64,000 nucleotides of DNA from Sphaerisporangium sp. TRM90804. GTDB lineage: Bacteria; Actinomycetota; Actinomycetes; Streptosporangiales; Streptosporangiaceae. Of the stretch, positions 1-8,025 are shown piece by piece (the first letter of the stretch is position 1; the number at the start of each line of letters is the position of its first letter). A program made the position numbers and the translations under genes. Where the stretch lies: contig NZ_JARWAC010000007.1 in NCBI RefSeq assembly GCF_029846175.1, forward strand, positions 310,001 to 374,000, given 5' to 3'. The notes below the pieces were generated by a model. The model had not been told where the DNA came from. It did no database searches and was given only the letters and a program-made list of their open reading frames with translations.

Positions 1-261
1 GATCTCGCCGCGCTTGGACAGCTCGCCGAAGATGGTGACGGCGTCGGCCGGCTCGCCCCTGCCGTAGAGATCGAGGATGGCGTCGTAGATGATCTGGTGC
101 GCGGGCCGGTAGAAGTCGTCGGCGCGCACCACCTCGACGACGTCGGCGATGGCGTCCTTGGACAGCAGCATGCCGCCCAGCACCGACTGCTCGGCCTCGA
201 TGTTGGAGGGCGGGGTGCGCTCGAACGGGGCTTCGAAGGCCGGGGCCACTTCGCTGCTCAC
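1..261 (-). CDS. dnaB: Replicative DNA helicase DnaB, N-terminal 87 residues (partial)
   Basis: This is the 5' end of the replicative helicase gene; the rest lies beyond the left edge. The visible protein begins VSSEVAPAFEAPFERTPPSN and continues with IEAEQSVLGGMLLS, the conserved opening of the DnaB N-terminal domain that binds primase and helps form the hexamer. The GTG start at 261 is preceded by a purine-rich GGGGAGAGAGG site. The motor domain cannot be seen. The gene is divergent from the MATE exporter across a region with DnaA boxes, and lies close to rplI-rpsR-ssb-rpsF, as in other actinobacteria. Identity is secure from the N-terminal signature and the context. Confidence 0.93.
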   Translation of the reverse strand, partial: MSSEVAPAFEAPFERTPPSNIEAEQSVLGGMLLSKDAIADVVEVVRADDFYRPAHQIIYDAILDLYGRGEPADAVTIFGELSKRGEI

Positions 262-346
262 CGTGGCCCCTCTCTCCCCATGCGCCCACCCCCGCGGTGG
301 CCGGGGTGACAGTCTCGCCGGTTCTGAACGAACCGGCAACGTGCCC

Positions 347-440
347 TGTCGACAACGTTGTGGATAACGTGTGCAGTTCTCGCCCCGGCATGTGGGAACG
401 CTGGGGACAACACTGTGGATAACCTGTACCGGTATCCACA
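347..440. promoter_or_regulatory. DnaA-box cluster upstream of dnaB
   Basis: The 301-bp gap between dnaB and the MATE gene holds several DnaA-box 9-mers. TGTCGACAA is at 347, an exact TGTGGATAA at 359, TGTGGGAAC at 391, TGGGGACAA at 402, a second exact TGTGGATAA at 414, and an inverted GTATCCACA at 432-440. Start-to-start spacing within groups is 12 (347/359) and 11 and 12 (391/402/414), the same phasing seen in oriC. It probably binds DnaA and may tie dnaB transcription or DnaA titration to replication. Binding is inferred. Confidence 0.65.
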
Positions 441-562
441 CAGCCCCTACTGAGCAGGGGAAACGACATCCACTGCCTGTGGAGGAAAGAAAGTCGACGT
501 GACACGCGCGACACGGCCGCGGCCCGGCGTCCACAGGGCCGCGTAATGCCCAAAATGGACAA

Positions 563-1873
563 GTGACTCTTACGTCCCGCGTCGGCAGCCGGGAGATCCT
601 CCGCCTCGCCGTGCCCGCGTTCGGCGCGCTGGTGGCCGAGCCGCTCTTCATCCTGGTGGACTACGCCATCGTCGGACGCCTGGGCACCTCCTCCGTCGGC
701 GCGCTGGGCGTCGCCGGCGCCGCGCTCACCACCGTGGTGAACATCTGCGTCTTCCTCGCCTACGGCACGACGGCGGCCGTGGCGCGCCAGGCGGGGGCCG
801 GCGACCTGGCCCGGGCGGTGAAACAGGGTGTCGACGGGCTGTGGCTGGCCCTCGGGCTCGGCGTCGCGCTCATCGCGGTCTGCTGGCCGCTCGCGCCGGG
901 CATCGTCGAGCTGTTCGGCGCCTCGCCGGACGTCGCGGACCAGGCCGTCACCTACCTGCGCATCAGCCTGCTGGGCCTGCCCGCCCTGCTGGTCATCCTG
1001 GCCGGGACGGGCATCCTGCGCGGGCTGCAGGACACGGTGACGCCCCTGGTGGTGTCCATCGGCTCCTTCGCGCTCAACGCCGTGCTGAACTACCTGTTCG
1101 TCCTGGTCGCGGGGTGGGGCATCGCCGGATCCGCGTGGGGCACCGTCATCGCCCAGGGGCTGGGCGCCGCGGTCTACCTGCTCGTGGCCTACCGGGCCGC
1201 CCGGAAGCACCGGGTGCCGATACGGCCCGACCCGGCGGGCGTCAAGGCGTCCGGCACGGCCGGCTTCGCCCTGCTGGTCCGGACGATCTGCCTGCGCGTC
1301 GTGCTCCTGGTCGCGACCGTCGCCGCCACCCGCATGGGCGTCGCCCAGTTGGCCGCGCACGCGATCGCCACCCAGATCTGGACCCTGATGGCCTTCGCCC
1401 TGGACGCGATCGCCATCGCCGGGCAGGCGATCACCGGGCACGCGCTCGGCGCCGGCGACGTCCGGCGCACCCGTGCCGCCACCAGGACGATGGTCGTCTG
1501 GGGCGTCGGGTACGGCATCGTGCTGGGCGCGGCGCTCCTGCTGCTGCGGCCGGTCGTGCCCGGCCTGTTCGGCGCCGATCCCGTGGTGGGCGCGCACCTC
1601 ACGTCGGTGCTGTTGGTGGTCGCGCTGCTACAGCCCCTGGCGGGCGTGGTCTTCGTCCTGGACGGCGTGCTGATCGGGGCGGGCGACCGGCGCTACCTCG
1701 CCTGGGCCTCCGCCCTGACGACGGTCGTGTACCTGCCCGCCGCGCTGCTCGCCGTCCACCTCGGCGGCGGCCTGGTGGCGCTGTGGTGGGCGCTCGGCGT
1801 GTGGATGGCCGCCCGGTTCGTCACCCTCGGCCTGCGGGCCCACGGACGCGCCTGGCTCGTGACCGGCGGCTGA
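563..1873 (+). CDS. MATE family efflux transporter (DinF-like)
   Basis: Predicted 436-residue inner-membrane exporter of the multidrug and toxic compound extrusion family, which uses a Na+ or H+ gradient. About twelve hydrophobic segments run through the protein in two halves. The N-terminal half opens with LRLAVPAFGALVAEPLFIL and IVGRLGTSSVGALGVAGA, typical of the DinF branch; the second half repeats the theme around ATRMGVAQLAAHAIATQIW. The GTG start at 563 is the furthest upstream start that keeps the usual MATE N-terminus; no strong ribosome site is visible. It is divergent from dnaB and convergent with rplI, separated from rplI by a strong hairpin terminator. The substrate is unknown. 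Confidence 0.9.
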   Translation: MTLTSRVGSREILRLAVPAFGALVAEPLFILVDYAIVGRLGTSSVGALGVAGAALTTVVNICVFLAYGTTAAVARQAGAGDLARAVKQGVDGLWLALGLGVALIAVCWPLAPGIVELFGASPDVADQAVTYLRISLLGLPALLVILAGTGILRGLQDTVTPLVVSIGSFALNAVLNYLFVLVAGWGIAGSAWGTVIAQGLGAAVYLLVAYRAARKHRVPIRPDPAGVKASGTAGFALLVRTICLRVVLLVATVAATRMGVAQLAAHAIATQIWTLMAFALDAIAIAGQAITGHALGAGDVRRTRAATRTMVVWGVGYGIVLGAALLLLRPVVPGLFGADPVVGAHLTSVLLVVALLQPLAGVVFVLDGVLIGAGDRRYLAWASALTTVVYLPAALLAVHLGGGLVALWWALGVWMAARFVTLGLRAHGRAWLVTGG

Positions 1874-1938
1874 GCGCGCCGGGCCGCGCGAGAGGGGCGC
1901 CGGGCCCGCGCGCCCGGCGGGCCTGTGCCGGGAAGACG

Positions 1939-1972
1939 AAGGGCCCCTTCCCCGCCGGGGGAAGGGGCCCTT
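1939..1972. terminator. Bidirectional hairpin terminator between the MATE gene and rplI
   Basis: A perfect 15-bp stem (AAGGGCCCCTTCCCC, 1939-1953, pairing with 1958-1972) closes on a 4-nt loop. It sits between two convergent genes, so it can end both transcripts. The outer A-T pairs give each strand a short T run. Confidence 0.85.
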
Positions 1973-1992
1973 GTCAGCCGTCGTGCGGGACG

Positions 1993-2439
1993 TCAGGAAC
2001 CGACGACCTCGACATCGAGGTTGGCCGAGACGTCCGGGTGCAGGCGGACGGAGACGCGGTGCGAGCCGACGCTCTTGATCGCGTTGTTGATCTCGATGCG
2101 GCGGCGGTCGAGCGCGGGACCGCCGGCGGCCTTGACGGCGTCGGCGATGTCGCCGGTGGTCACCGAGCCGAACAGGCGGCCGGAGTCACCGGCGCGGGTG
2201 CGCAGCGTCACGCGGAGCGCGCCGAGCCGCCCGGCGACCGCCTTGGCGGTGTCGAGATCGCGGATCTCGCGGGCGTCGCGCGCCTTCTTGATCGAGTCGA
2301 TCTGCTTCTCGCCGCCGCGGGTCCAGCGCAGGGCGAACCCGCGCGGGATGAGGTAGTTGCGGCCGTAGCCGTCCTTGACCTCGACGATGTCGCCGGGGGT
2401 GCCGAGGCCCGAGACCTCGGTGGTCAGAATGAGTTTCAT
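1993..2439 (-). CDS. rplI: 50S ribosomal protein L9
   Basis: L9 binds domain V of 23S rRNA at the base of the L1 stalk. The 148-residue product begins [20 protein letters not shown] and has the L9 signature [21 protein letters not shown], then a long helix (about residues 40-75) linking to the C-terminal domain. The ATG at 2439 is preceded by AAGGAGG, which rules out the in-frame upstream extension. Last gene of the rpsF-ssb-rpsR-rplI operon, 16 nt after rpsR. Its length matches the family. Confidence 0.97.
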   Translation of the reverse strand: MKLILTTEVSGLGTPGDIVEVKDGYGRNYLIPRGFALRWTRGGEKQIDSIKKARDAREIRDLDTAKAVAGRLGALRVTLRTRAGDSGRLFGSVTTGDIADAVKAAGGPALDRRRIEINNAIKSVGSHRVSVRLHPDVSANLDVEVVGS

Positions 2440-2455
2440 ATCTCGGAGCCTCCTT

Positions 2456-2692
2456 TCAGCGCGCGGTGCTCGTGTACGGCAGCAGCGCCATCTCACGGGC
2501 ATTCTTGATCGCGGTGGCCACGTCGCGCTGGTGCTGGGTGCAGTTGCCCGTCACCCGGCGGGCACGGATCTTGCCGCGGTCGGAGATGAACTTCCGCAGC
2601 AGCGCCGTGTCCTTGTAGTCGACGTAAGAGATCTTGTCGTGGCAGAACAGGCAAACCTTTTTCTTGGGCTTGCGCAGTGCCGGCTTCGCCAT
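2456..2692 (-). CDS. rpsR: 30S ribosomal protein S18, zinc-binding (C+) type
   Basis: S18 partners S6 on the 30S platform. The 78-residue protein begins [17 protein letters not shown]. It keeps CLFC near the N-terminus and a further Cys and His in GNCTQHQR, so it is the zinc-coordinating C+ form; many actinobacteria also carry a C- paralogue induced under zinc limitation. The ATG at 2692 follows AGGAGG at good spacing; an upstream in-frame ATG would add 11 atypical residues. Second to last gene of the ribosomal/SSB operon. Confidence 0.96.
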   Translation of the reverse strand: MAKPALRKPKKKVCLFCHDKISYVDYKDTALLRKFISDRGKIRARRVTGNCTQHQRDVATAIKNAREMALLPYTSTAR

Positions 2693-2777
2693 CGTGGTGC
2701 TCCTCCTAAGAGAGCCCCGCCTCACGCGGGAATGGTCGGTCGGTTACCGGTTGGATGTGGTGCTGGGAAGGCGTGGG

Positions 2778-3329
2778 TCAGAAAGGCGGTTCGTCGCTGA
2801 GGTCGCCGCCGCCGGCCTGGGAGCCGCCGTAGCCGCCGCCCTGGTTGTAGCCGCCACCGCCACCGCCGCCGCCGAAGCCGCCCCCACCGGGCGGCGCGGG
2901 CGTGGCGGACGCCCACGGGTCGTCGCCGCCGCCGAACCCGCCGCCACCGCCGCCGCCCTGGCGCGAGGTCTTGTTGACCTTGCAGGTGGCGTTGCGGAGG
3001 GACGGGCCGACCTCATCGGCCTCGACCTCGTAGACGGTGCGCTTCTCGCCTTCCTTGGTCTCGTACGACCGCTGCTTGAGCCGACCCTGGACGATGACCC
3101 GCATGCCGCGCTGGAGGCTCTCGGCGACGTTCTCGGCCGCCTGGCGCCACACGTTGCAGGTAAGGAAGAGGCTCTCGCCGTCCTTCCACTCGTTGGTCTG
3201 ACGGTCCATGAACCGCGGAGTGGACGCGATGCGGAACCGGGCCACGGCCTGCCCCGAGGGGGTGAAACGCAGCTCCGGGTCGTCGACAAGGTTGCCGACG
3301 ATAGTGATCGTAGTGTCGCCTGCTGCCAT
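2778..3329 (-). CDS. ssb: Single-stranded DNA-binding protein
   Basis: SSB coats single-stranded DNA during replication, repair and recombination. The 183-residue product has an OB fold over about residues 1-115 ([20 protein letters not shown], then FRIASTPRF and [19 protein letters not shown]). A glycine-rich disordered linker with GGGGGGGF and [12 protein letters not shown] runs follows. The last residues, DLSDEPPF, form the acidic hydrophobic tip that recruits partner proteins. Start ATG at 3329. It lies between rpsF and rpsR in the conserved operon. Confidence 0.97.
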   Translation of the reverse strand: MAAGDTTITIVGNLVDDPELRFTPSGQAVARFRIASTPRFMDRQTNEWKDGESLFLTCNVWRQAAENVAESLQRGMRVIVQGRLKQRSYETKEGEKRTVYEVEADEVGPSLRNATCKVNKTSRQGGGGGGGFGGGDDPWASATPAPPGGGGFGGGGGGGGYNQGGGYGGSQAGGGDLSDEPPF

Positions 3330-3430
3330 CGGTCGCTCTCGCCTTCTGGGTGTATCTGCGCAGCCTGTCGCGCCTCAGAGTACGGCCACCGCCCGACAAA
3401 AGCCGGGCTTCGGCTCGACCCGGAGCCCGC

Positions 3431-3721
3431 TCAGTGCATGTCGGGACGCAGCACCTTGGTGCGCAGGATTCCCTCGTTCAGGTTGAGCTGGCGGTCCAGC
3501 TCCTTGACCGTCGCGGGGGCGGCGGTGATGTCGATGACGGCGTAGATGCCCTCGGACTTCTTGATGATGTCGTAGGCCAGCCGGCGACGTCCCCAGACGT
3601 CGACCTTCTCCACGGTGCCACCGTCGTTGCGGATGACGCCGAGGAACTGGTCGAGCGAGGGAACGACCGTGCGCTCATCGAGGGACGGGTCGAGGATGAC
3701 CATCACTTCGTAACGACGCAT
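3431..3721 (-). CDS. rpsF: 30S ribosomal protein S6
   Basis: S6 pairs with S18 on the 30S platform. The 96-residue product opens [19 protein letters not shown] and contains [20 protein letters not shown], the S6 core. The ATG at 3721 is chosen because GAGGAGG lies about 10 nt upstream and the family starts here; a much longer in-frame reading upstream has no family support. First gene of rpsF-ssb-rpsR-rplI; its promoter should lie in 3722-3919. Confidence 0.97.
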   Translation of the reverse strand: MRRYEVMVILDPSLDERTVVPSLDQFLGVIRNDGGTVEKVDVWGRRRLAYDIIKKSEGIYAVIDITAAPATVKELDRQLNLNEGILRTKVLRPDMH

Positions 3722-3892
3722 GCGGACTTCCAACCTCCTCTGGACTCTTGCGGTCACGACACCATGCCGTGACAGGAGGACGCTGACGCCTTCGCGAACA
3801 CCTTCGGAGGCGGCGCGAGCGCGGTGCGGAACACGCGCGTGACCGGCGCAGCCCACGCAGTCTACCAGGGAGCTCACGCCGCCCGTACGCGA

Positions 3893-3901
3893 TTGTCCAC
3901 A
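3893..3901. promoter_or_regulatory. Single consensus DnaA box
   Basis: TTGTCCACA, an exact match to the high-GC actinobacterial DnaA box, lies in the divergent gap between rpsF and a small membrane protein gene. No second box is adjacent, so function is uncertain. Confidence 0.45.
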
Positions 3902-3919
3902 GGCCGTAAGGGGAACGTC

Positions 3920-4276
3920 ATGGGCGAGGAAGAAGCGCACGAACCGCGCAGAAGAGGGGGGGTGGCCGCCATGCCACGCGCCCTGGGCCCCGCCACCATG
4001 AGGGCTCTCCGGCTCAACACCGACGGCCGCAGGCATCCGGTGGAGAACGCGCTGTCGCTGACCGTGCTGGGCCTCGGCCTGGTGGCGTTCGTGTGCGGCT
4101 TCATCGTCAGCGCGCACGTCGTCGCCTCCTGGGCGGGTGTGGCCGGCTTCCTGGTCGGCCTCGTCTCCCAGTACTTCTCCGCCACGACGGCCGAGCGCTC
4201 GGTCAACGTCGTGGGCATGGTGATGTCGTTCGTCGGCGTGCTGACCGGGGTGTCCCACGGCGGGTTCCTCCCGTAG
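3920..4276 (+). CDS. Small membrane protein of unknown function
   Basis: The 118-residue product is not recognised. After a charged N-terminus ([14 protein letters not shown]) it has about three hydrophobic segments: [20 protein letters not shown], then [16 protein letters not shown], then [17 protein letters not shown]. This indicates a cytoplasmic-membrane protein with a short cytosolic head. The ATG at 3920 has a GTAAGGGGAA stretch upstream; an in-frame ATG at 3824 would add 32 residues of atypical composition. It is divergent from rpsF. No enzymatic motif is visible. Confidence 0.7.
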   Translation: MGEEEAHEPRRRGGVAAMPRALGPATMRALRLNTDGRRHPVENALSLTVLGLGLVAFVCGFIVSAHVVASWAGVAGFLVGLVSQYFSATTAERSVNVVGMVMSFVGVLTGVSHGGFLP

Positions 4277-4366
4277 CCGGCGCTCACGCGCCGCGCGGAA
4301 GGCCGGGCCGCGACCGCTCATGAAGGCGGGACGCCCCCCGAGGCGCCCCGATATCGCGGTCGCGCG

Positions 4367-4549
4367 TCACTTCTCGATGTGGAGATCCACGCCGAGGAGG
4401 GGGAGGAACCAGAGGAAGATCGCGAGCAGAGCTTGCGCGAGCCTCTTGAGGAGGCTCGGCGTGATGTAGTCGTAGACCCATGCCACGTAGATGCCGATGA
4501 GGATGTAGATCAGTCCTATGACGCTGACCCCGCGGCGGTAGCGAGCCAC
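4367..4549 (-). CDS. 60-residue two-segment membrane protein
   Basis: A very small hydrophobic protein with no recognised function. It begins with a basic head (MARYRRG), then one membrane segment around [17 protein letters not shown], a short polar turn ([11 protein letters not shown]) and a second segment around [13 protein letters not shown], ending HIEK. GTG start at 4549. Continuous codon bias and clean membrane topology support a real gene. It stands alone between a convergent small gene and divergent nfo. Confidence 0.65.
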   Translation of the reverse strand: MARYRRGVSVIGLIYILIGIYVAWVYDYITPSLLKRLAQALLAIFLWFLPLLGVDLHIEK

Positions 4550-4635
4550 TTCTGTCTCCTATGTCTCACGGTGCGCGGGTTTCCAGGCGCACCAACAGGC
4601 AGCACCACTGCCCTTACGCTCGTCCTCGAAACGGC

Positions 4636-4641
4636 TAGGCT
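4636..4641 (+). promoter_or_regulatory. -10 box for leaderless nfo
   Basis: TAGGCT lies 7 nt before the nfo ATG, placing the predicted +1 at or beside the start codon. No Shine-Dalgarno sequence is present. Confidence 0.55.
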
Positions 4642-4648
4642 CGACCCC

Positions 4649-5404
4649 ATGGTGCGCATCGGAGCTCACGTCGACCGGGACGACCCACTGGCCCACGCCG
4701 CGGTGCGTGAGGCCGAGGTCGCGCAGTTCTTCCTGGGGGATCCGCAGGGCTGGAAGGGGCCGGTCGTCCCGGAGTCGGCGGCGGCGCTCAAGGCGTCGGA
4801 GGTCGACCTCTACGTCCACGCCCCCTACGTGATCAACGTCGCCACGGCCAACAACCGCATCCGCATCCCCAGCCGCAAGCTGCTGGCGTCCCACCTGGAG
4901 GCGGCGGCGTCGATCGGCGCCAAGGGGCTGATCGTCCACGGCGGCCACGTCGGCAAGGACGACGACCCCCAGGTGGGCTTCGACAACTGGCGCAAGGTCT
5001 TCGAGCGTCTCGACCTGCACGTCCCGGTGCTCATCGAGAACACCGCGGGCGGCGACAACGCGATGGCGCGCAGGCTGGAGCGCGTGGCCCGCCTGTGGGA
5101 CGCGCTGGAGGGGTTCGACGTCGGCTTCTGCCTCGACACCTGCCACGCGCACGCCGGCGGCGAGGAGCTCTCCGACGTCGTCGACCGCGTCAAGGCGATC
5201 ACCGGCCGGGTCGACCTCGTGCACTGCAACGACTCGCGGGACGTCTTCGGGTCCGGGGCCGACCGCCACGCCAACCTGGGCAAGGGCCAGATCGATCCGG
5301 AGCTGATCCTCGGCGTGTGCCGCGCCGCGGGGGCGCCGATCGTCGTGGAGACGCCGGGCGACGGGCAGGCGGCCGACATCGCCTACCTGCGCGACAACCT
5401 CTGA
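4649..5404 (+). CDS. nfo: Endonuclease IV (AP endonuclease family 2)
   Basis: Predicted 251-residue zinc-dependent AP endonuclease that cuts 5' of abasic sites in base-excision repair. It starts [14 protein letters not shown] and carries the family's metal-site strands in order: [70 protein letters not shown] and VVETPGDGQ. It is somewhat shorter than the roughly 280 residues of the E. coli enzyme but all motif blocks are present. The ATG at 4649 follows a TANNNT box directly, so the message looks leaderless. Confidence 0.93.
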   Translation: MVRIGAHVDRDDPLAHAAVREAEVAQFFLGDPQGWKGPVVPESAAALKASEVDLYVHAPYVINVATANNRIRIPSRKLLASHLEAAASIGAKGLIVHGGHVGKDDDPQVGFDNWRKVFERLDLHVPVLIENTAGGDNAMARRLERVARLWDALEGFDVGFCLDTCHAHAGGEELSDVVDRVKAITGRVDLVHCNDSRDVFGSGADRHANLGKGQIDPELILGVCRAAGAPIVVETPGDGQAADIAYLRDNL

Positions 5405-5419
5405 TCCACAGGCTGTGGA
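5402..5419. promoter_or_regulatory. Palindromic pair of DnaA-box-like sites
   Basis: TGATCCACA at 5402-5410 overlaps the nfo stop codon. It forms part of the palindrome TCCACAG-G-CTGTGGA (5405-5419). It lies between convergent genes, so it could equally act as a weak hairpin terminator. Very similar sequence follows the dnaA stop codon at 41122. Confidence 0.3.
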
Positions 5420-5455
5420 CGGCCGGCGCGCGGGCGGGCCGGGAGCGCCGGCGCG

Positions 5456-6583
5456 TCAGCCCGCCCACGCCCCGCTGATGAAGGTCACCGTGTTGAGCAC
5501 CATCAACGGCCCCGCCAGCAGCGCGTAGCCGATCAGCACCGCGCGGTGCCGCACCGCGAGCTGCCCGAGCATGATCCACAGCGGCCACCACAGCAGGGCC
5601 GACCGCGGGATCGACAGGTAGTAGGCCGACAACAGCAGCGCCCCGAGCTGCAGCCCGACGTAGACGAACTCCGCCCACCGCCGCGCGACCAGCAGCCAGA
5701 CCGCCGCGGCGACGCCGAGCAAGGCGCCCGCCACCTCCAGCCGGAAGGCCCAGGTGAACTGGCCGTCGTCGGCCGCCATCCGCCAGGTCGTCAAGAAGGA
5801 CTCCCACGGCCACACCATCTGCCGTCCCCAGCCGGCCTCCTGGGCGTGCTGCCAGGCCAGCCAGTCGCCCGTGCGCGAATACTGGTACGCCGAGTACAGC
5901 ACCAGCGGGATGAACGGCACCAGGAGCCAGGCGGCGCTACGGGTGCCGCCCCGGCGCACGACGAACTCCACGATGAGCGCGAGCGCCAGGAACAGGCCGG
6001 TGACGCGCACGCACGAGGCGCCGGCGGCGAGCAGCCCGGCGGCCATCCAGTTGCCGCGCCGCGCGCACAGCCACGCGGGGATCGCGAAGGCGAGGAACAG
6101 CGCCTCGCTGTACCCGGCGAACAGGAAGACCGCCGTCGGGCACAGCAGCAGCGCGAGGACCGCGCGCGTGCCCGTGCCCGCCGGGCCTTCGAACTCGCCG
6201 AGCCGCGCGAGGGACACCATCGCGACCGCGCCCGCGACCAGCGAGATCAGCAGGCCCGCGAGTGACCAGTCGTGCACGATCATGTCGACCAGGCGCAGGG
6301 CGAGGGGCATGCCGGGAAAGAAGGCGGGAAGTCCGGCGTCCGGCCCCTGGGCGGGGTCGCCGTCGTAGCCGAACTTCGCGATCTCGACCAGGTGCGTGGC
6401 GTCCCAGTGCTGCCACCGTTCCAGGAACGGGGTGCGTTCTTGGTCACCGGGCAGGATCCCGGCGCCGACCGTCACCGCCAAAACGATTCCGGCACGTGAG
6501 GCGACCCACAGCGCCACGGCCTCCGCGTCCGAGCGGCCGGCCGACGGCGCGTCGGTGACGGTCTCCTGGGGGGAGGTCTGCAC
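5456..6583 (-). CDS. PIG-V-like GT-C mannosyltransferase family membrane protein
   Basis: The 375-residue polytopic protein resembles the PIG-V/GPI-mannosyltransferase II group of GT-C glycosyltransferases, which transfer sugars from polyprenyl-phosphate donors outside the membrane. The clearest signature is RWQHWDATHLVEIAKFGYDG in the first extracytoplasmic loop, followed by GLPAFFPGMPLALRLVD. About nine hydrophobic segments follow, with CPTAVFLFAGYSEALFLAFA in the middle. The GTG at 6583 has a TATTCT box 7 nt upstream and no ribosome site. It probably acts on a cell-envelope polysaccharide or lipid; the acceptor is unknown. It lies next to a second GT-C gene and a PBP. Confidence 0.8.
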   Translation of the reverse strand: MQTSPQETVTDAPSAGRSDAEAVALWVASRAGIVLAVTVGAGILPGDQERTPFLERWQHWDATHLVEIAKFGYDGDPAQGPDAGLPAFFPGMPLALRLVDMIVHDWSLAGLLISLVAGAVAMVSLARLGEFEGPAGTGTRAVLALLLCPTAVFLFAGYSEALFLAFAIPAWLCARRGNWMAAGLLAAGASCVRVTGLFLALALIVEFVVRRGGTRSAAWLLVPFIPLVLYSAYQYSRTGDWLAWQHAQEAGWGRQMVWPWESFLTTWRMAADDGQFTWAFRLEVAGALLGVAAAVWLLVARRWAEFVYVGLQLGALLLSAYYLSIPRSALLWWPLWIMLGQLAVRHRAVLIGYALLAGPLMVLNTVTFISGAWAG

Positions 6584-6590
6584 ACAGAGG

Positions 6591-6596
6591 AGAATA
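6591..6596 (-). promoter_or_regulatory. -10 box for the leaderless PIG-V-like gene
   Basis: TATTCT on the minus strand, 7 nt before the GTG start at 6583. Confidence 0.5.
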
Positions 6597-6645
6597 GACG
6601 GTCATCCTGGACTTCTCGGTCAGATGTGTCGAACGCGCGGCCCGC

Positions 6646-8013
6646 TCACACCGACGCCGGCGTGGCCTCCCCCGGGCGGGTGGACGGCGGGGCACGCAGG
6701 ACGAAGCGGTCGTCGGCCCCGTCGAAGACGCCGCCCGCCGGGTCGTCGGCGCCACCCTGGCGTATGACGTCGCGTTCGGGGCGGTAGATGTCGCGCACGA
6801 CGAACGCCGCCATGACGGCGATCGTGATCACCCGGCCCCAGACGGCCGTGAAGTAGGTGAAGTCGCTGATGCCCAGCGCCTCGTTGCCGGGCTGGATGCC
6901 CACCAGGTAGAGCCAGATCGCGAAGAAGTACCAGCACTCGGCCACCTGCCAGAGCAGCAGGGGCTTCCAGTTGGGCCGCGCGAGCACCGCGAACGGCACC
7001 AGCCACAGGACGTACTGCGGGGACCACACCTTGTTGGTCACCATGAAGGCGGCCAGGACCAGGAAGCAGAGCTGCATCAGCCTCGGCCTGGTGGGCGCCG
7101 TGAGAGTGATCACCGCGATGACCAGGCACAGCAGGGCGAACGAGGCGATGCCCAGGGTGTCGACCCTCTCGGACTCCCCGAGGAAGGGCCACTGCTTCAT
7201 GTTGAAGAAGTACCAGATGGAGCCCCAGTCGGCTCCGCGCTCGCTGCTGAAGACGTAGAACTTCTTCCAGCCCTGGAACGCCAGCAGCATGAACGGCAGG
7301 TTCACGGCGACCCAGCTGATCACCGCCCCGCCGAGCGTCCAGAGGAACTCCGGGAGCTTGCGGGTGCGCAGCGCGAGCAGGAACAGCGGGCCGAAGAAGA
7401 TCAGCGGGTAGAACTTGGTGGCGATCGCCAGGCCCAGCAGCACACCTGCCAGCAGGTGCTTGTTCCTGGCCCAGGCCAGGAAGGCCGACAGAGCCAGCGC
7501 GCCGCACAGGAGGTCCCAGTTGATGAAGGCGGTGAGCACGACGGCGGGTGCGATGGCGTACCAGGCGGCGTCCCAGCGCCGGCCCTGCAGCGCGGCCAGC
7601 GACGCCATCGCGACCACGCCCACGACCAGCGCCGCCGCCATCAGCAGGACCGTGACGTCGTAGAACCAGACGCCCGGCTCGTTGAGGCCGGAGACCAGCC
7701 GCTGAACGAACCACATCAGCCCGCCGATGCCGACCGGATACTCGACCTCGTGCCCGAAGTAGGGGACGGCGCCCTGGTCGAGCCGCTCGTTCCACCACAG
7801 CGGGTAGATGTCGGTGTAGCAGAAGTTGAGGAACTGCTGCGTGCCGTCGTTCCAGGCGCCGCCGAACCGGCACGGCGCCTTCCACAGGTACGCGAGCACC
7901 GCCCCCGCGGCCGCCAGGAGGGCCAGGGGCAGGAACGGCGCGAGGGCGCGCGTCGCGGGGCCGGGGCCCTCCGAAGTCGATCGGCTCATCACGTCACTCG
8001 GCTCGTCGCTCAC
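6646..8013 (-). CDS. GT87 family (DUF2029) membrane glycosyltransferase
   Basis: The 455-residue polytopic membrane protein belongs to the GT87/DUF2029 GT-C family, whose known members are polyprenyl-phosphomannose-dependent mannosyltransferases of actinobacterial envelopes. Its first loop carries FGGAWNDGTQQFLNFCYTDI and YFGHEVEYPVGIGGLMWFV, followed by about ten hydrophobic segments and a hydrophilic tail of about 50 residues. The GTG at 8013 lies 12 nt after the PBP stop codon, so the two are co-transcribed. M. tuberculosis has the same arrangement beside ponA1 (Rv0051). A wall or lipoglycan role is likely; the acceptor is unknown. Confidence 0.85.
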   Translation of the reverse strand: MSDEPSDVMSRSTSEGPGPATRALAPFLPLALLAAAGAVLAYLWKAPCRFGGAWNDGTQQFLNFCYTDIYPLWWNERLDQGAVPYFGHEVEYPVGIGGLMWFVQRLVSGLNEPGVWFYDVTVLLMAAALVVGVVAMASLAALQGRRWDAAWYAIAPAVVLTAFINWDLLCGALALSAFLAWARNKHLLAGVLLGLAIATKFYPLIFFGPLFLLALRTRKLPEFLWTLGGAVISWVAVNLPFMLLAFQGWKKFYVFSSERGADWGSIWYFFNMKQWPFLGESERVDTLGIASFALLCLVIAVITLTAPTRPRLMQLCFLVLAAFMVTNKVWSPQYVLWLVPFAVLARPNWKPLLLWQVAECWYFFAIWLYLVGIQPGNEALGISDFTYFTAVWGRVITIAVMAAFVVRDIYRPERDVIRQGGADDPAGGVFDGADDRFVLRAPPSTRPGEATPASV

Positions 8014-8025
8014 GTCGTCGACTCG

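Noticed and set aside
841..2508. A 555-codon open frame on the plus strand across the MATE gene and rplI
   Set aside because: Its product is Arg/Gly/Pro-rich nonsense typical of alternative frames in high-GC DNA; it overlaps two clear genes and a terminator.
3722..4321. About 200-residue N-terminal extension of rpsF
   Set aside because: The S6 family start with GAGGAGG is at 3721; the extension crosses another gene and has no homology signature.
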